From Paenibacillus timonensis (GTDB lineage Bacteria > Bacillota > Bacilli > Paenibacillales > Paenibacillaceae): DNA of 35,732 bases. Location: assembly GCF_022427145.1 (NCBI RefSeq), contig NZ_JAKSXN010000057.1, forward strand, positions 1 through 35,732, read 5' to 3'. The translations under genes and the position numbers were made by a program. The notes beneath the pieces are model-generated. The model saw only the letters and a program-made list of their open reading frames with translations, made no database searches and had not been told where the DNA came from. Below are positions 24,696 through 32,887 of the stretch, piece by piece (position 1 is the stretch's first letter; each line of letters starts with the position of its first letter).

Positions 24696-24709
24696 GCCCG
24701 AACATAACC

Positions 24710-24723
24710 TTACAAACTTTTAA
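24710..24723 (+). promoter_or_regulatory. Candidate BceR-binding site before bceAB
   Basis: TTACA, four bases, TTTAA fits the BceR-family consensus TNACA-N4-TGTAA with one mismatch. It lies about 68 bases before the expected transcription start, where BceR sites usually lie. A TTAAGA pair with 11-base period (24720-24725 and 24731-24736) follows and may add to binding. Confidence 0.5.
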
Positions 24724-24749
24724 GATTCGGTTAAGATCCATCGATGGCT

Positions 24750-24778
24750 GGCTTCCCGGCTTTGGGATAGAGTATAAC
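24750..24778 (+). promoter_or_regulatory. Candidate activator-dependent promoter of bceAB
   Basis: TATAAC (24773-24778) has only a poor -35 (GGCTTC, 24750-24755) at the right distance. This is expected if transcription depends on an activator bound upstream. Confidence 0.4.
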
Positions 24779-24850
24779 CATAACCACCCGGGCCCTGGCA
24801 ATGGCGCAAGACAAGTTGCCGAAGGCTCGATGAAAGGGGAACAGAATCAA

Positions 24851-25621
24851 ATGGAAATGCTCAAGGTCCAGGGACTAAACAAGGTATACCCGGGAAAAAT
24901 CGCGACGCGTGCGCTGCAGGACATAGAGTTGACGATCGAAAAGGGAGAATTCGTGGGTATCATGGGACCCTCGGGCAGCGGGAAAACGACGCTGCTGAAC
25001 CTGGTCTCGACCATCGATACGCCTAGCTCGGGCGAAGTGCGGATCAACGGAAAAAATCCGCATGCCTTGAAACGGAGGGAGCTCGCCGCTTTCCGCCGCC
25101 GCGAGCTGGGGTTCGTGTTCCAGGATTTCAACCTGCTGGACACGCTCACCGTAGCGGAAAATATCGTCCTTCCCTTAACGCTGGACTACCGTCCGTTTCG
25201 GGAAATGGAGCAGAAGCTGCAGGCCATCGCTCACCGTTTGGGGATTACGGACATACTCGGCAAACGTACCTACGAAATATCCGGGGGCCAACGGCAGCGG
25301 GCTGCGATTGCGCGGGCGATGATCTCCTCGCCGTCGCTGCTGCTGGCCGACGAGCCGACGGGTTCGCTGGATTCGAACGCATCCCGGAATGTCATGGAAC
25401 TGCTGGAGACGCTGAACCGCTCCGAAGGCACAACGATGATGCTGGTCAGCCATGATCCGCTGGCGGCAAGCTATTGCGACCGGGTCGTGTTCATCAAGGA
25501 CGGCAGATTGACGAACGAAATCCACCGGGGCGACAGCAGGCAGGCCTTTTTCCAGAAGATCATCGACATGCTGTCGTATTTGGGAGGGAATGCGCATGAA
25601 CTTTCTTCAATTCGCGTTTAA
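24851..25621 (+). CDS. bceA: BceA-type ABC transporter ATPase
   Basis: The 256-residue ATPase has Walker A GPSGSGKT (39-46), a Q loop in FVFQDFNLLDTLTV, the signature ISGGQRQR, Walker B LLLADEP followed by TGSLD, and an H loop in MLVSHD. It belongs to the MacB/BceA group that powers peptide-antibiotic resistance transporters. The frame also has an ATG at 24830. The start at 24851 (MEMLKVQGLNKVYPG) is preferred because it matches the family N-terminus and has GGGGA upstream, though the spacing (11 bases) is long. The gene overlaps bceB by 26 bases. A candidate BceR site and a weak promoter precede it. Confidence 0.93.
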   Translation: MEMLKVQGLNKVYPGKIATRALQDIELTIEKGEFVGIMGPSGSGKTTLLNLVSTIDTPSSGEVRINGKNPHALKRRELAAFRRRELGFVFQDFNLLDTLTVAENIVLPLTLDYRPFREMEQKLQAIAHRLGITDILGKRTYEISGGQRQRAAIARAMISSPSLLLADEPTGSLDSNASRNVMELLETLNRSEGTTMMLVSHDPLAASYCDRVVFIKDGRLTNEIHRGDSRQAFFQKIIDMLSYLGGNAHELSSIRV

Positions 25622-27545
25622 CAACGTCAGACGCAACGCCCGGGCTTACTTCGCTTATTTTCTGAGCAGCGCCTTTATGGTCATGATCTTTTTTACCTAC
25701 GCGATGTTCATCTTCCATCCGGGGATCGCTCAGAGCGAGATGGGACGGATGACAAGCATCGGGATGGAAGTGGCGGAATACATCATTTTCGTGTTTTCCA
25801 TTCTGTTCGTGTTGTTTTCGATCGGCAGCTTTCTGAAGGCGCGCAGCAAGGAGTTCGGCGTGCTGTCACTGCTGGGGGCGACCACCGGCTCGATCAACCG
25901 GCTCGTGTTCCTCGAAAACCTGATCATTGGCATAGGGTCCATCGTAGCGGGCTTGGCCGGGGGACTGCTGCTTTCCAAGCTGTTCCTGCTGCTGAGCGTG
26001 AAGGCGACAGGGATTCGCGGGCTGCCTTTTTACTGGCCCTGGAAGGCGATGGGGTTTACGGCGGTCGCGTTCCTGGTCTTGTTTGTGGTGTTGTCGGTAT
26101 TTACGCTGGTTTTCTTCCGGAAAAATCGGGTGATCGAACTGCTTGGCGGCGGCAGCAAGCCGAAAACGGCGCCGCGGGTTTCCTGGGTGCTGGCGCTGCT
26201 TGGCGTGGCGCTGCTGGCGAGTGCGGTTCTTCTCCTGAAGGGCGGCAATGGCCTGGACTTCTCCAAAGTGATGCTGGCAGCCGCAACAGGAATATGGGGA
26301 ACCTATTTCTTCTATACCCAGGTGACGGTAGCCCTGATTCGGCTGCTTAAACGCAGCCGCCGCTTGTTGTGGCGCGGTACGCGTCTGCTCTGGGTGTCCG
26401 AAATGGCTTATAAAATCAAGGATAATGCGCGGATGCTGTTTATGGTCACCGTCGCCATCTCGCTGGCGTGTATGAGCGTTGGCGTTATTCTGGCAGCCCA
26501 GGCCCAAAATGAACGGGTTTATGAGGGGAATCCGTTTGCCTTCTCGTACGGCGTCTACGAAGAGAAATTCGCCCAGGCAGACTTGGCCTGGATCGATCAG
26601 CAGCTGTCCGAGAAAGGGATCCGTTATGAGGCCATCGAGCGCGAGTCGTTTATGGGTTACATCGGATCGTCGGAGTCCTATGTGGAAGCCGTGTCGCGTT
26701 CGGAATATAACAAGATTGCAAAGATGTTGGAAGCGGCGACTTTGCCGGAGATCGGCAAGGGGCAAGCCATCGCCTACGCCATGGAAGGAACGGCGGCGGA
26801 GGGTGCGCTGAAGGGTCAAACCATTCCGGTATCTTTTTCCTTTCTGGAGAACCCCCTGCAGCTCGAATCTATACGGAACGAGATCCCGTTGACCGGAATC
26901 AACAGCCAAACCTCGGTTGTCGTGTTGTCCGACGCTGATTTTACGGAGCTGAAGCAGGGCTTGTCGGAAGAAAATCAAAATCGGCTGTATCGAAGCATCG
27001 ATTTCTACATTCCAGCCTGGCAGCAGAAAGGGGCTCCCCGGCTTCAGGATCCCGAAATCGTGATCGGCAAGAACCTGTTTCAAGGGATGATGAACCGGGT
27101 CGAACGCGACGAGACGAACAATTACATGAGCTCCCGCGGCCGCTCCTACGCGGAAACCTGGGAACAGCTCTCAATGCTCAGCTTCGTCGGGATTTTCATC
27201 GCCGCTATTTTTTCGGTGTCCTCCGCCAGCTTCCTGTATTTCAAGCTGTATAGCGAGCTGAATCAGGACCGGCGCATGTATCATTCGTTGTCGAAGATCG
27301 GGCTGGGCGACCGAGAAATGCGTTATTCCTCCAGCTTGCAAATCGCCTTGCTCTTCTTCATCCCGGTGGTCATCTCGGGGATTCAAACGATGGTTGTCTT
27401 GTCTTTGCTGGGGGCCAGATTCCTGCTGGGGAATGTCACCGTTCCGGTGCTGACGGCCACCGGCGCTTTCCTGGCGGCGCAGCTGCTGTATTATGTCGTC
27501 GTGCGCTCGCGTTATGTGTTGCAATTAAAACGCGTGATGGTCTAA
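25596..27545 (+). CDS. bceB: BceB-type ABC transporter permease
   Basis: The 649-residue permease has the BceB layout. There is one N-terminal membrane helix (NVRRNARAYFAYFLSSAFMVM), an FtsX-type helix group (about 50-170 and 195-300), a large external domain of about 210 residues (roughly 305-510, thought to bind the drug in this family), and three C-terminal helices. BceB proteins detoxify bacitracin-like and lantibiotic peptides, probably by freeing lipid II cycle intermediates, and also pass the signal to BceS. The frame has an ATG six bases upstream, but GGGAGGG is properly spaced only for the ATG at 25596. The specific antibiotic is not predictable from sequence. Confidence 0.94.
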   Translation: MNFLQFAFNNVRRNARAYFAYFLSSAFMVMIFFTYAMFIFHPGIAQSEMGRMTSIGMEVAEYIIFVFSILFVLFSIGSFLKARSKEFGVLSLLGATTGSINRLVFLENLIIGIGSIVAGLAGGLLLSKLFLLLSVKATGIRGLPFYWPWKAMGFTAVAFLVLFVVLSVFTLVFFRKNRVIELLGGGSKPKTAPRVSWVLALLGVALLASAVLLLKGGNGLDFSKVMLAAATGIWGTYFFYTQVTVALIRLLKRSRRLLWRGTRLLWVSEMAYKIKDNARMLFMVTVAISLACMSVGVILAAQAQNERVYEGNPFAFSYGVYEEKFAQADLAWIDQQLSEKGIRYEAIERESFMGYIGSSESYVEAVSRSEYNKIAKMLEAATLPEIGKGQAIAYAMEGTAAEGALKGQTIPVSFSFLENPLQLESIRNEIPLTGINSQTSVVVLSDADFTELKQGLSEENQNRLYRSIDFYIPAWQQKGAPRLQDPEIVIGKNLFQGMMNRVERDETNNYMSSRGRSYAETWEQLSMLSFVGIFIAAIFSVSSASFLYFKLYSELNQDRRMYHSLSKIGLGDREMRYSSSLQIALLFFIPVVISGIQTMVVLSLLGARFLLGNVTVPVLTATGAFLAAQLLYYVVVRSRYVLQLKRVMV

Positions 27546-27555
27546 GCACAATGAA

Positions 27556-27616
27556 AAAGCGAGCCTGCGACCGGACTTCCTCCACTGAGTGAGGCTCCGG
27601 TTCGCTAGCTCGCTTT
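27556..27616. terminator. Bidirectional terminator-like hairpin between bceB and the alpha/beta hydrolase
   Basis: AAAGCGAGC (27556-27564) pairs with GCTCGCTTT (27608-27616). A second nested stem, ACCGGA with TCCGGT, lies inside. It separates two convergent genes. Confidence 0.7.
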
Positions 27617-27620
27617 GTGT

Positions 27621-28571
27621 TTATTCCGCGGCCGCCTCTTCGGACGGCAGATGGCGTTCCAGCCAGCCTAGTACATCCGACGTCACTTCGTCGCGGTTGA
27701 TTTCGTTCAGCATCTCGTGGCGGCCGCCGGGATACAGCTTCACCTCGACGTCCTCAAGGCCCAGACGGCCGTATAGCTCGGCCAGCCGCCGTACGCCGGC
27801 GCCGTTTCGGCCGACCGGATCGAGCTCGCCGCCGAAGATGTAGACCGGCTTCTCTTTAGGAATGGAACGCATCTTCTCCGGGCGGTGGATCTCCTGCAGC
27901 AGGCCGAAAAAGCCGTAAAAGAAGCCGGCACTGCACAAGAAGCCGCAGTGCGGGTCCGCTATGTATTTATCGACTTCTTCGTCGTCTCGGGAGAGCCAAT
28001 CGAAAGGCGTCCGCGCCGGGAGGAAGTTCCGGTTAAAGCTGCCGAAGGTCAACGCGTTCATCAGCAGGCTGGGATGGCTGTCGCCTTGCAGGCGGGCCTG
28101 CAGGCGGGCCAGGCTGCGGCCGAGCCCCAGCAAGCCCCGGGGACCGTTCGTCCCCGAGAGGATGAATCCGTCGTAAGGTTCAGGCGCTCGGTACATGACC
28201 TTCTGGGTCAGGAAGGAGCCCATGCTGTGACCGAGCAGAAACAGCGGCAGGTCCGGGTGCTCCCGGCGAATGATGGCGGAGAGGCGAATCAGATCCTCCG
28301 CCATGCCGGTAAAGCCTTGCTTGCCCGGCCAGCCCAGTTCCTCCGGTTTGCCGGCCGTGCGGCCGTGGCCGCGGTGGTCATTCGCGTACACGATGAAACC
28401 GCGAGCGGTCAGCACCCGCGCCAGACGCTCGTAACGCTTCGCCGTTTCCGCCATGCCATGGGCGATTTGCAGCACGCCCCGCGGCGGCGCCTCAGGATCG
28501 GCGGCGCTCCAGCGGTACACGAAGACACCATGGTCGGTGTCATTGTCGAAGGTAAACGTATGCTCTTCCAC
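27621..28571 (-). CDS. Alpha/beta hydrolase, monoacylglycerol-lipase-like
   Basis: The 316-residue protein belongs to the serine aminopeptidase S33 / monoacylglycerol lipase group. The oxyanion segment IAHGMAETAKRY is at about 36-47 and DHRGHGRT at about 65-72. The nucleophile elbow GHSMGS is at 114-119 with Ser116. The acid residue lies in GGELDPVG (about Asp248) and the catalytic His in YPGGRHEMLNE (about 283). No signal peptide is present, so it acts in the cytoplasm or at the inner membrane face. Hydrolysis of a monoacylglycerol or similar ester is the best guess from family resemblance. It lies 36 bases after the VOC gene on the same strand. Confidence 0.9.
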   Translation of the reverse strand: MEEHTFTFDNDTDHGVFVYRWSAADPEAPPRGVLQIAHGMAETAKRYERLARVLTARGFIVYANDHRGHGRTAGKPEELGWPGKQGFTGMAEDLIRLSAIIRREHPDLPLFLLGHSMGSFLTQKVMYRAPEPYDGFILSGTNGPRGLLGLGRSLARLQARLQGDSHPSLLMNALTFGSFNRNFLPARTPFDWLSRDDEEVDKYIADPHCGFLCSAGFFYGFFGLLQEIHRPEKMRSIPKEKPVYIFGGELDPVGRNGAGVRRLAELYGRLGLEDVEVKLYPGGRHEMLNEINRDEVTSDVLGWLERHLPSEEAAAE

Positions 28572-28607
28572 GCGCAGCCCTCCTTTCCATGAAGTGATGG
28601 CAGATAA

Positions 28608-29006
28608 TCAAGCCAAAAACGCCGGCTGGAAAAACTCGATCCGTTCGCCGTCCGGGCCGTTGAAGAAGAAGAACCGGCAGCCGTTCGGCAAGCTGCGGAT
28701 CTCCGGGTCGAGCCCAGATAAGCCCAATGCGGAAATGCGGGCATACTCCTCCTCGATATCGCTGGCCGTAAAAGCGATATGATGCACTTTGCCTTCATTC
28801 GCCAGCTCTTCGCCATCGCGAAGATAAACCAGCTCGACTTCGACCGATTCTTGACCCGGGAAGGTCAGGAAGGCCAGACGCAGCGGTTCCCCTACTTCGC
28901 CGAGCGTGGACAGCAGCTTCATGCCGATAATCCGTTCGTAAAACTCGATGGAATCCTCCAGCGCCGAAACGCGGATTCCGATATGTTCAATCTTGCGAAT
29001 CCCCAT
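28608..29006 (-). CDS. VOC (glyoxalase / bleomycin-resistance) superfamily protein
   Basis: The 132-residue protein shows paired beta-alpha-beta-beta-beta modules of the vicinal oxygen chelate fold: IRKIEHIGIRVSALEDSIEFYERIIGM at the start and VHHIAFTASDIEEEYARI in the second half. Candidate metal ligands are His8, His75 and the Glu in GERIEFFQP. Lactoylglutathione-lyase-like, methylmalonyl-CoA-epimerase-like and dioxygenase-like relatives share this pattern, so the reaction is unknown. The frame is open to 29141, but that extension would overlap mnmM and lacks family likeness. The ATG at 29006 has GGGGG eight bases upstream. It lies between mnmM and the hydrolase on one strand. Confidence 0.88.
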   Translation of the reverse strand: MGIRKIEHIGIRVSALEDSIEFYERIIGMKLLSTLGEVGEPLRLAFLTFPGQESVEVELVYLRDGEELANEGKVHHIAFTASDIEEEYARISALGLSGLDPEIRSLPNGCRFFFFNGPDGERIEFFQPAFLA

Positions 29007-29041
29007 AGCGATGACCCCCAACTGGTATAATTTGCTGATTC

Positions 29042-29623
29042 TTATTTCTTCTCGACTGCGACCAAATACGGCGCAGCCGGTCTTTGCGGCTGCCGGTAGA
29101 GGATCGCTTGCCCCGCGGAAGCGGGGAGCCCGGCCGCCCATGCCTCCACCGCTGCCGCTTCGGCTTCTCCGCCGGGATGGCCGGGGTAGAGGACGGCCGT
29201 CAGGATCCCGCGCGGCCGCAGCAGGCTCAGGCCGGCCTCCAGGGCCGGCAGCGTGCTGTCCGGCCGCGTGATCAGCGCCGGGTCGGCGCCCTCGGCGGGC
29301 AAATAGCCGAGGTTGAACATCACGGCGCCCAGCCGTCCGTGCGCGGCCGCCGGCAGGGCGGCCGCCATGTCCGCGTGGCTCGCCTGGAGCAGGATGACGC
29401 CGGCGATGGAGTCCGCCGGCTCCTTGTCCAGCCTGGCTCGCGTAAGCGCCAGCGCCTGCGGCTGGATATCGAAGGCGAAGACTCGCCCCTTCGGTCCGCA
29501 GGCCTTGGCCAGGAACAGCGTGTCCGCGCCCGTGCCCGCCGTGGCGTCGACCGCGGCGTCGCCGGGGGCAAGCCGCTCGCCCGCCAGTTTATGGGCGAAG
29601 CTTAATACGGAGAGGAAGCCCAT
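29042..29623 (-). CDS. mnmM: MnmM/YtqB-family tRNA wobble-uridine methyltransferase
   Basis: The 193-residue class I SAM methyltransferase matches the YtqB family. Members now called MnmM methylate the aminomethyl group at wobble uridine 34 of certain tRNAs. The N-terminal LSFAHKLAGERLAPGDAAVDATAGTGADTLFLAK contains SAM motif I (25-35). Then come FDIQPQALALTRARL and the conserved MFNLGYLP, followed by a C-terminal AVLYPGHPGG. The ATG lies six bases beyond the ytqA stop, with its ribosome site inside ytqA. The internal part, about 29080-29600, is far richer in GC than the surrounding genes, with Ala-rich codons replacing usual residues, so it may be evolving under strong mutational bias. Catalytic motifs remain intact. 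Confidence 0.9.
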   Translation of the reverse strand: MGFLSVLSFAHKLAGERLAPGDAAVDATAGTGADTLFLAKACGPKGRVFAFDIQPQALALTRARLDKEPADSIAGVILLQASHADMAAALPAAAHGRLGAVMFNLGYLPAEGADPALITRPDSTLPALEAGLSLLRPRGILTAVLYPGHPGGEAEAAAVEAWAAGLPASAGQAILYRQPQRPAAPYLVAVEKK

Positions 29624-29629
29624 AAGTGA

Positions 29630-30583
29630 TCAGCGTCCTCTCCAGAATTTGCCTTGCCAGGAATCGCGGCGCTTCAGCTCCGCGTCGATGGCATTGAGCA
29701 CTTCCCATTTTTTGAGGCTCCACATCGGTCCGACCAGCAAGTCGCGCGGAGCGTCCCCGGTCAGCCGGTGCACGATCATTTCCGGCGGTAAAAATTCCAG
29801 CGTATCCACAATCAGCTTCACGTATTCATCCTGTTCCAGAAAACGCAGCAAGCCCGCCTCATATTGCTTGACCATCGGCGTTTTACGCATCAGATGGAGC
29901 AGGTGGATCTTGATGCCCTGCACATCCATGTTCGCCACAGCGCGGCCTGTCTCCAGCATCATTTCATGCGTTTCCTGCGGCAGGCCGTAAATGATATGGG
30001 TGCATACGCGAATGCCCCGTTTGCGCAGCTTCTCCACGGCCTCCAGGTAACACTGCGTATCGTGCGCTCGGTTGATGAGCGTGGACGTCGTCTCGTGGAC
30101 CGTTTGCAGGCCCATTTCCACCCAGAGGTAAGTGCGCTCGTTGAGTTCGGCCAAATAATCGACGACATCGTCCGGCAGGCAATCCGGTCTCGTGGCGATG
30201 GATAAGCCCACGACCCCCAGCTGCTCGAGGATCGCCTCATAATACTCGCGAAGCACCTCCACTGGCGCATAAGTATTCGTATAAGCCTGGAAATACCCGA
30301 TGTATTTGGCGTGCGGCCATTTCTGATGCTGCCGGTCGCGGATCGTGGCGAACTGCGTGACCAGATCGTCCCGGCGGCTTCCGGCAAAGTCGCCCGATCC
30401 CCGGGCGCTGCAGAACGTGCAGCCGCCTTTCGCGATCGAGCCGTCCCGGTTGGGACAAGTGAATCCGGCGTCCAACATGACCTTGAACACCTTGTCCCCG
30501 AACTCGCGGCGCATCTCTGTATTCCATGTATGAAATCTTTTGTCTCCCCACCAAGTAGGAGTGTCCGTCATCAGTGTACTCAT
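29630..30583 (-). CDS. ytqA: YtqA-like radical SAM protein (TIGR01212 family)
   Basis: The 317-residue protein has the radical SAM cluster cysteines in CPNRDGSIAKGGCTFC (Cys43, Cys55, Cys58). This is the widely spaced CX11CX2C form that marks the YtqA/YhcC family. Other family segments are VGLSIATRPDCLPDD, LWVEMGLQTVHE and the C-terminal VHRLTGDAP. The substrate is not settled. In Bacillus the gene lies next to ytqB, as here, suggesting a joint role in tRNA modification, which remains an inference. AAGGAG five bases before the ATG gives a good start. It is divergent from trmB across a 331-base gap. Confidence 0.92.
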   Translation of the reverse strand: MSTLMTDTPTWWGDKRFHTWNTEMRREFGDKVFKVMLDAGFTCPNRDGSIAKGGCTFCSARGSGDFAGSRRDDLVTQFATIRDRQHQKWPHAKYIGYFQAYTNTYAPVEVLREYYEAILEQLGVVGLSIATRPDCLPDDVVDYLAELNERTYLWVEMGLQTVHETTSTLINRAHDTQCYLEAVEKLRKRGIRVCTHIIYGLPQETHEMMLETGRAVANMDVQGIKIHLLHLMRKTPMVKQYEAGLLRFLEQDEYVKLIVDTLEFLPPEMIVHRLTGDAPRDLLVGPMWSLKKWEVLNAIDAELKRRDSWQGKFWRGR

Positions 30584-30914
30584 TGCGGCTCCTTCATTTT
30601 GTCACAAAATATTTATGCATATTTATACAACGGCGAAAGCCCTGTCAGAACGCCGTTCCACAGATTTTATTGTATCAAATTTCGCGGAAAAAGGGGAAGA
30701 GTGCTTGCCTGTTTCCTTGCGGCAGGTTGCGGAATATGTTATTTTGAAAATATCAAATTCGTTGGACCCCAATTCCAAAATATATCGAAAAGGGAATCAC
30801 TCGTCTCGTCTCCCCGGCGAACGGCTGGTTCCTTTTTCATTGTGCGCTTTACATTTGCGGCGATCTTCGGCACAATATTGCAAGGAATGGATAACAAGAA
30901 AGCGGAGGAATATC
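30584..30914. other. Intergenic region between ytqA and trmB
   Basis: No gene is supported in this AT-rich gap between divergent tRNA-related genes. It holds the trmB promoter and a weak minus-strand candidate for ytqA (CTGACA at 30643-30648 with TAAATA 17 bases on). The plus frame of trmB happens to be open across it, but lacks a good start and resembles no protein I know. Confidence 0.5.
30848..30876 (+). promoter_or_regulatory. Candidate promoter of trmB
   Basis: TTTACA (30848-30853), a 17-base spacer and CACAAT (30871-30876) lie 38 bases before the trmB ATG. Confidence 0.5.
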
Positions 30915-31625
30915 ATGCGTTTACGCGGCAGAAAAGGAATACGGGAGCATTTGGAGCAGCAGCGGGAGCTGGTCGTGCTGAATCCCCGGGAATATAAAGG
31001 ACGCTGGGCCGAGGTATTTGGCAACGGCCGGCCGATCCATATCGAGCTTGGCATGGGCAAAGGCCAGTTTATCAGCGGCATGAGCGTGAAATATCCGGAC
31101 GTGAATTTCATCGGGATGGATATGTACGACGAGCTGATTCGCCGAGCTAGCGAGAAGGTGCGCACGAAATGGGACGAGCAGGGGGGGCTGGAGCCGCAAA
31201 CCGTTCGTCTTGCGCTCGGCAACATCGAAATGATCGAGGAGTTTTTTGCCCCCGGCGAAGTGGAGCGCATTTATTTGAACTTCAGCGATCCGTGGCCGAA
31301 AAAGAAACATTGGCGCCGGCGGCTGACTCATCCGCGGTTTTTGGAGAAGTACCGCCAGCTCCTGAACGATAACGGCGAGATTCATTTCAAGACGGACTCG
31401 CGCGTGCTGTTTGAATTTTCGCTGAACGCCTTTTCCGCCGTCGGCTTGCAGATGAATGACATCTCGCTCAGCCTGCATGAAGGCGGGATTAACGAAGCTC
31501 ATGTCATGACGGAATACGAGAGCAAATTCGTTGGGCAAGGGATGCCGATCTACCGCTGCGAGGTCATGGTCGGCGAAGCCGCCCTGCGGCGTTACCAGGA
31601 ACGGAAGATGGAGATGTTTGAATAA
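30915..31625 (+). CDS. trmB: tRNA (guanine-N7-)-methyltransferase
   Basis: The 236-residue enzyme makes 7-methylguanosine at position 46 of tRNA variable loops using SAM. Family marks are the N-terminal RGRKGIREHLE, the SAM motif HIELGMGKGQFISGM, IGMDMYDELIRRA, the catalytic segment YLNFSDPWPKKKHWRRRLTH and the C-terminal TEYESKF. The frame is open far upstream, to 30540. The ATG at 30915 is chosen for its GCGGAGGA ribosome site and family N-terminus. A strong terminator follows. It forms, with divergent ytqA-mnmM, a cluster of tRNA-modification genes. Confidence 0.95.
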   Translation: MRLRGRKGIREHLEQQRELVVLNPREYKGRWAEVFGNGRPIHIELGMGKGQFISGMSVKYPDVNFIGMDMYDELIRRASEKVRTKWDEQGGLEPQTVRLALGNIEMIEEFFAPGEVERIYLNFSDPWPKKKHWRRRLTHPRFLEKYRQLLNDNGEIHFKTDSRVLFEFSLNAFSAVGLQMNDISLSLHEGGINEAHVMTEYESKFVGQGMPIYRCEVMVGEAALRRYQERKMEMFE

Positions 31626-31631
31626 CGAACA

Positions 31632-31671
31632 AAAGCGGAGCAGGATTCATATCCTTCGCTCCGCTTTTTTT
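31632..31671 (+). terminator. Intrinsic terminator after trmB
   Basis: AAAGCGGAGC (31632-31641) pairs with GCTCCGCTTT (31658-31667), and a T-run follows. An eight-base GC-rich hairpin (31675-31682 with 31690-31697) lies just beyond and overlaps the stop of the convergent glycosyltransferase gene. Confidence 0.9.
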
Positions 31672-31696
31672 GCGACCGGCCTGGTCTTGAGGCCGG

Positions 31697-32836
31697 TTAT
31701 TTTCTGATGAAGTTCGTATTTCCAAGAAGATCGATGATTGCTTGAGCACTTTGCATCGGCCGGAACAGGGCGATATGATTCAAGACCTCTTCCCGCTTGC
31801 GAACGACATCATCGTAGTCTTCGGTCAAACGTTTGACCCAATTGGTTATGTCGTCCAACGAATTGATAGGAGTTCCCCATCCTTGTTGTGTAAAGTAATG
31901 CGAATTTTCCTCTTCCTGTCCGGGAAGAGGCTTATGGAACAGCATCGGGATGCCTTTGGCCAGCCCTTCGGAGCAGGTCATGCCGCCCGGTTTGGTGATC
32001 AGCAAGTCGGAAACCTCCATCAGCTTGTCGATTTCCTTCGTGAATCCGAGCAGATGGATGTTCGGATGAATGAATCGGGGATCCTTTTTCATCTTTTCCA
32101 GCGACTTCTCGTTGCTGCCGAAGCAGAAGATGATTTGGATCTGCTCCCGGTACAAGGCGAGCAGCGAGTTGACCGCTTCGTCCTTCATGAAGCCCCAGCC
32201 CCCGCCCATGACGAGCACGGTCGGCATATCCTTCAAGCGGAACTGCAGGCGGATATCCTCCTTGCGGTGACGCTCCCAGAAATTCGGGTGGACCGGAATG
32301 CCGGTGATCCGAATTTTGTTCTTGTCTACTCCGCGTTCCAGCAGTTTGCCCTGCACTTGATCGGTGGAGACGAGGAAACAATTCACTTCCCGGCTAACCC
32401 AGGCGCCGTGCACGTCGTAATCGGTTATCACGGTACAGAGGGGGACGTCCAGCATGCCCAGCCGTTTCAGGCGCGAGATCACCGCACTGGGAATCGGATG
32501 GGTACAGACGATCACGTCGGGGTGAAGCTGACGGATGATTTGAATGGTACGCGTATAAAAAATCCGATGAAGAGCCAACGTCGTCAATCGGTTCAAAGAC
32601 TTTTTATAGTTGCTGCGATACATCATACGGATAAGCCGAGGTTGCGAGGACACCGTTTTTTTGTAAGCGGTGATGATGATCGGCGCCACTCTAGGGTTTA
32701 AAAAACTGCCAAGCTCCAGGACTTTCGTCTGCACGTTTGGCGCGATCTTTCGTAAACTGCTGGAGAGCGCGTAGGCCGCTTGCGTGTGACCGGCTCCAAA
32801 CCCCTCGGATAAAAGCAAGACTCTCTGTTTTTGCAC
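31697..32836 (-). CDS. UgtP/MGDG-synthase-like glycosyltransferase (GT28 family)
   Basis: The 379-residue protein has the two-domain GT-B fold of MurG and diacylglycerol glucosyltransferases. The N-terminal VLLLSEGFGAGHTQAAYAL at 6-24 contains the glycine loop of the MGDG-synthase domain. The middle has VIVCTHPIPSAVI and CTVITDYDVHGAW. The C-terminal donor site has VMGGGWGFMKD and LLITKPGGMTCSEGLAKGIPML, ending with GQEEEN. Relatives attach sugars to diacylglycerol for membrane glycolipids and the lipoteichoic acid anchor. The start is GTG with AAGGTG upstream. It follows a PAP2 phosphatase gene by 51 bases. A phosphatase that could supply diacylglycerol next to such an enzyme suggests one lipid pathway, but the acceptor is not proven. 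Confidence 0.9.
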   Translation of the reverse strand: MQKQRVLLLSEGFGAGHTQAAYALSSSLRKIAPNVQTKVLELGSFLNPRVAPIIITAYKKTVSSQPRLIRMMYRSNYKKSLNRLTTLALHRIFYTRTIQIIRQLHPDVIVCTHPIPSAVISRLKRLGMLDVPLCTVITDYDVHGAWVSREVNCFLVSTDQVQGKLLERGVDKNKIRITGIPVHPNFWERHRKEDIRLQFRLKDMPTVLVMGGGWGFMKDEAVNSLLALYREQIQIIFCFGSNEKSLEKMKKDPRFIHPNIHLLGFTKEIDKLMEVSDLLITKPGGMTCSEGLAKGIPMLFHKPLPGQEEENSHYFTQQGWGTPINSLDDITNWVKRLTEDYDDVVRKREEVLNHIALFRPMQSAQAIIDLLGNTNFIRK

Positions 32837-32887
32837 TTTAGTTTCACCTTTTCCTGCAAGGTTTTCCTACTGTCTACAATATCCCCT

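Noticed and set aside
30540..30914. N-terminal extension of trmB, open over 125 codons
   Set aside because: No good start signal and no likeness to TrmB; the ATG at 30915 has GGAGGA and the family N-terminus.
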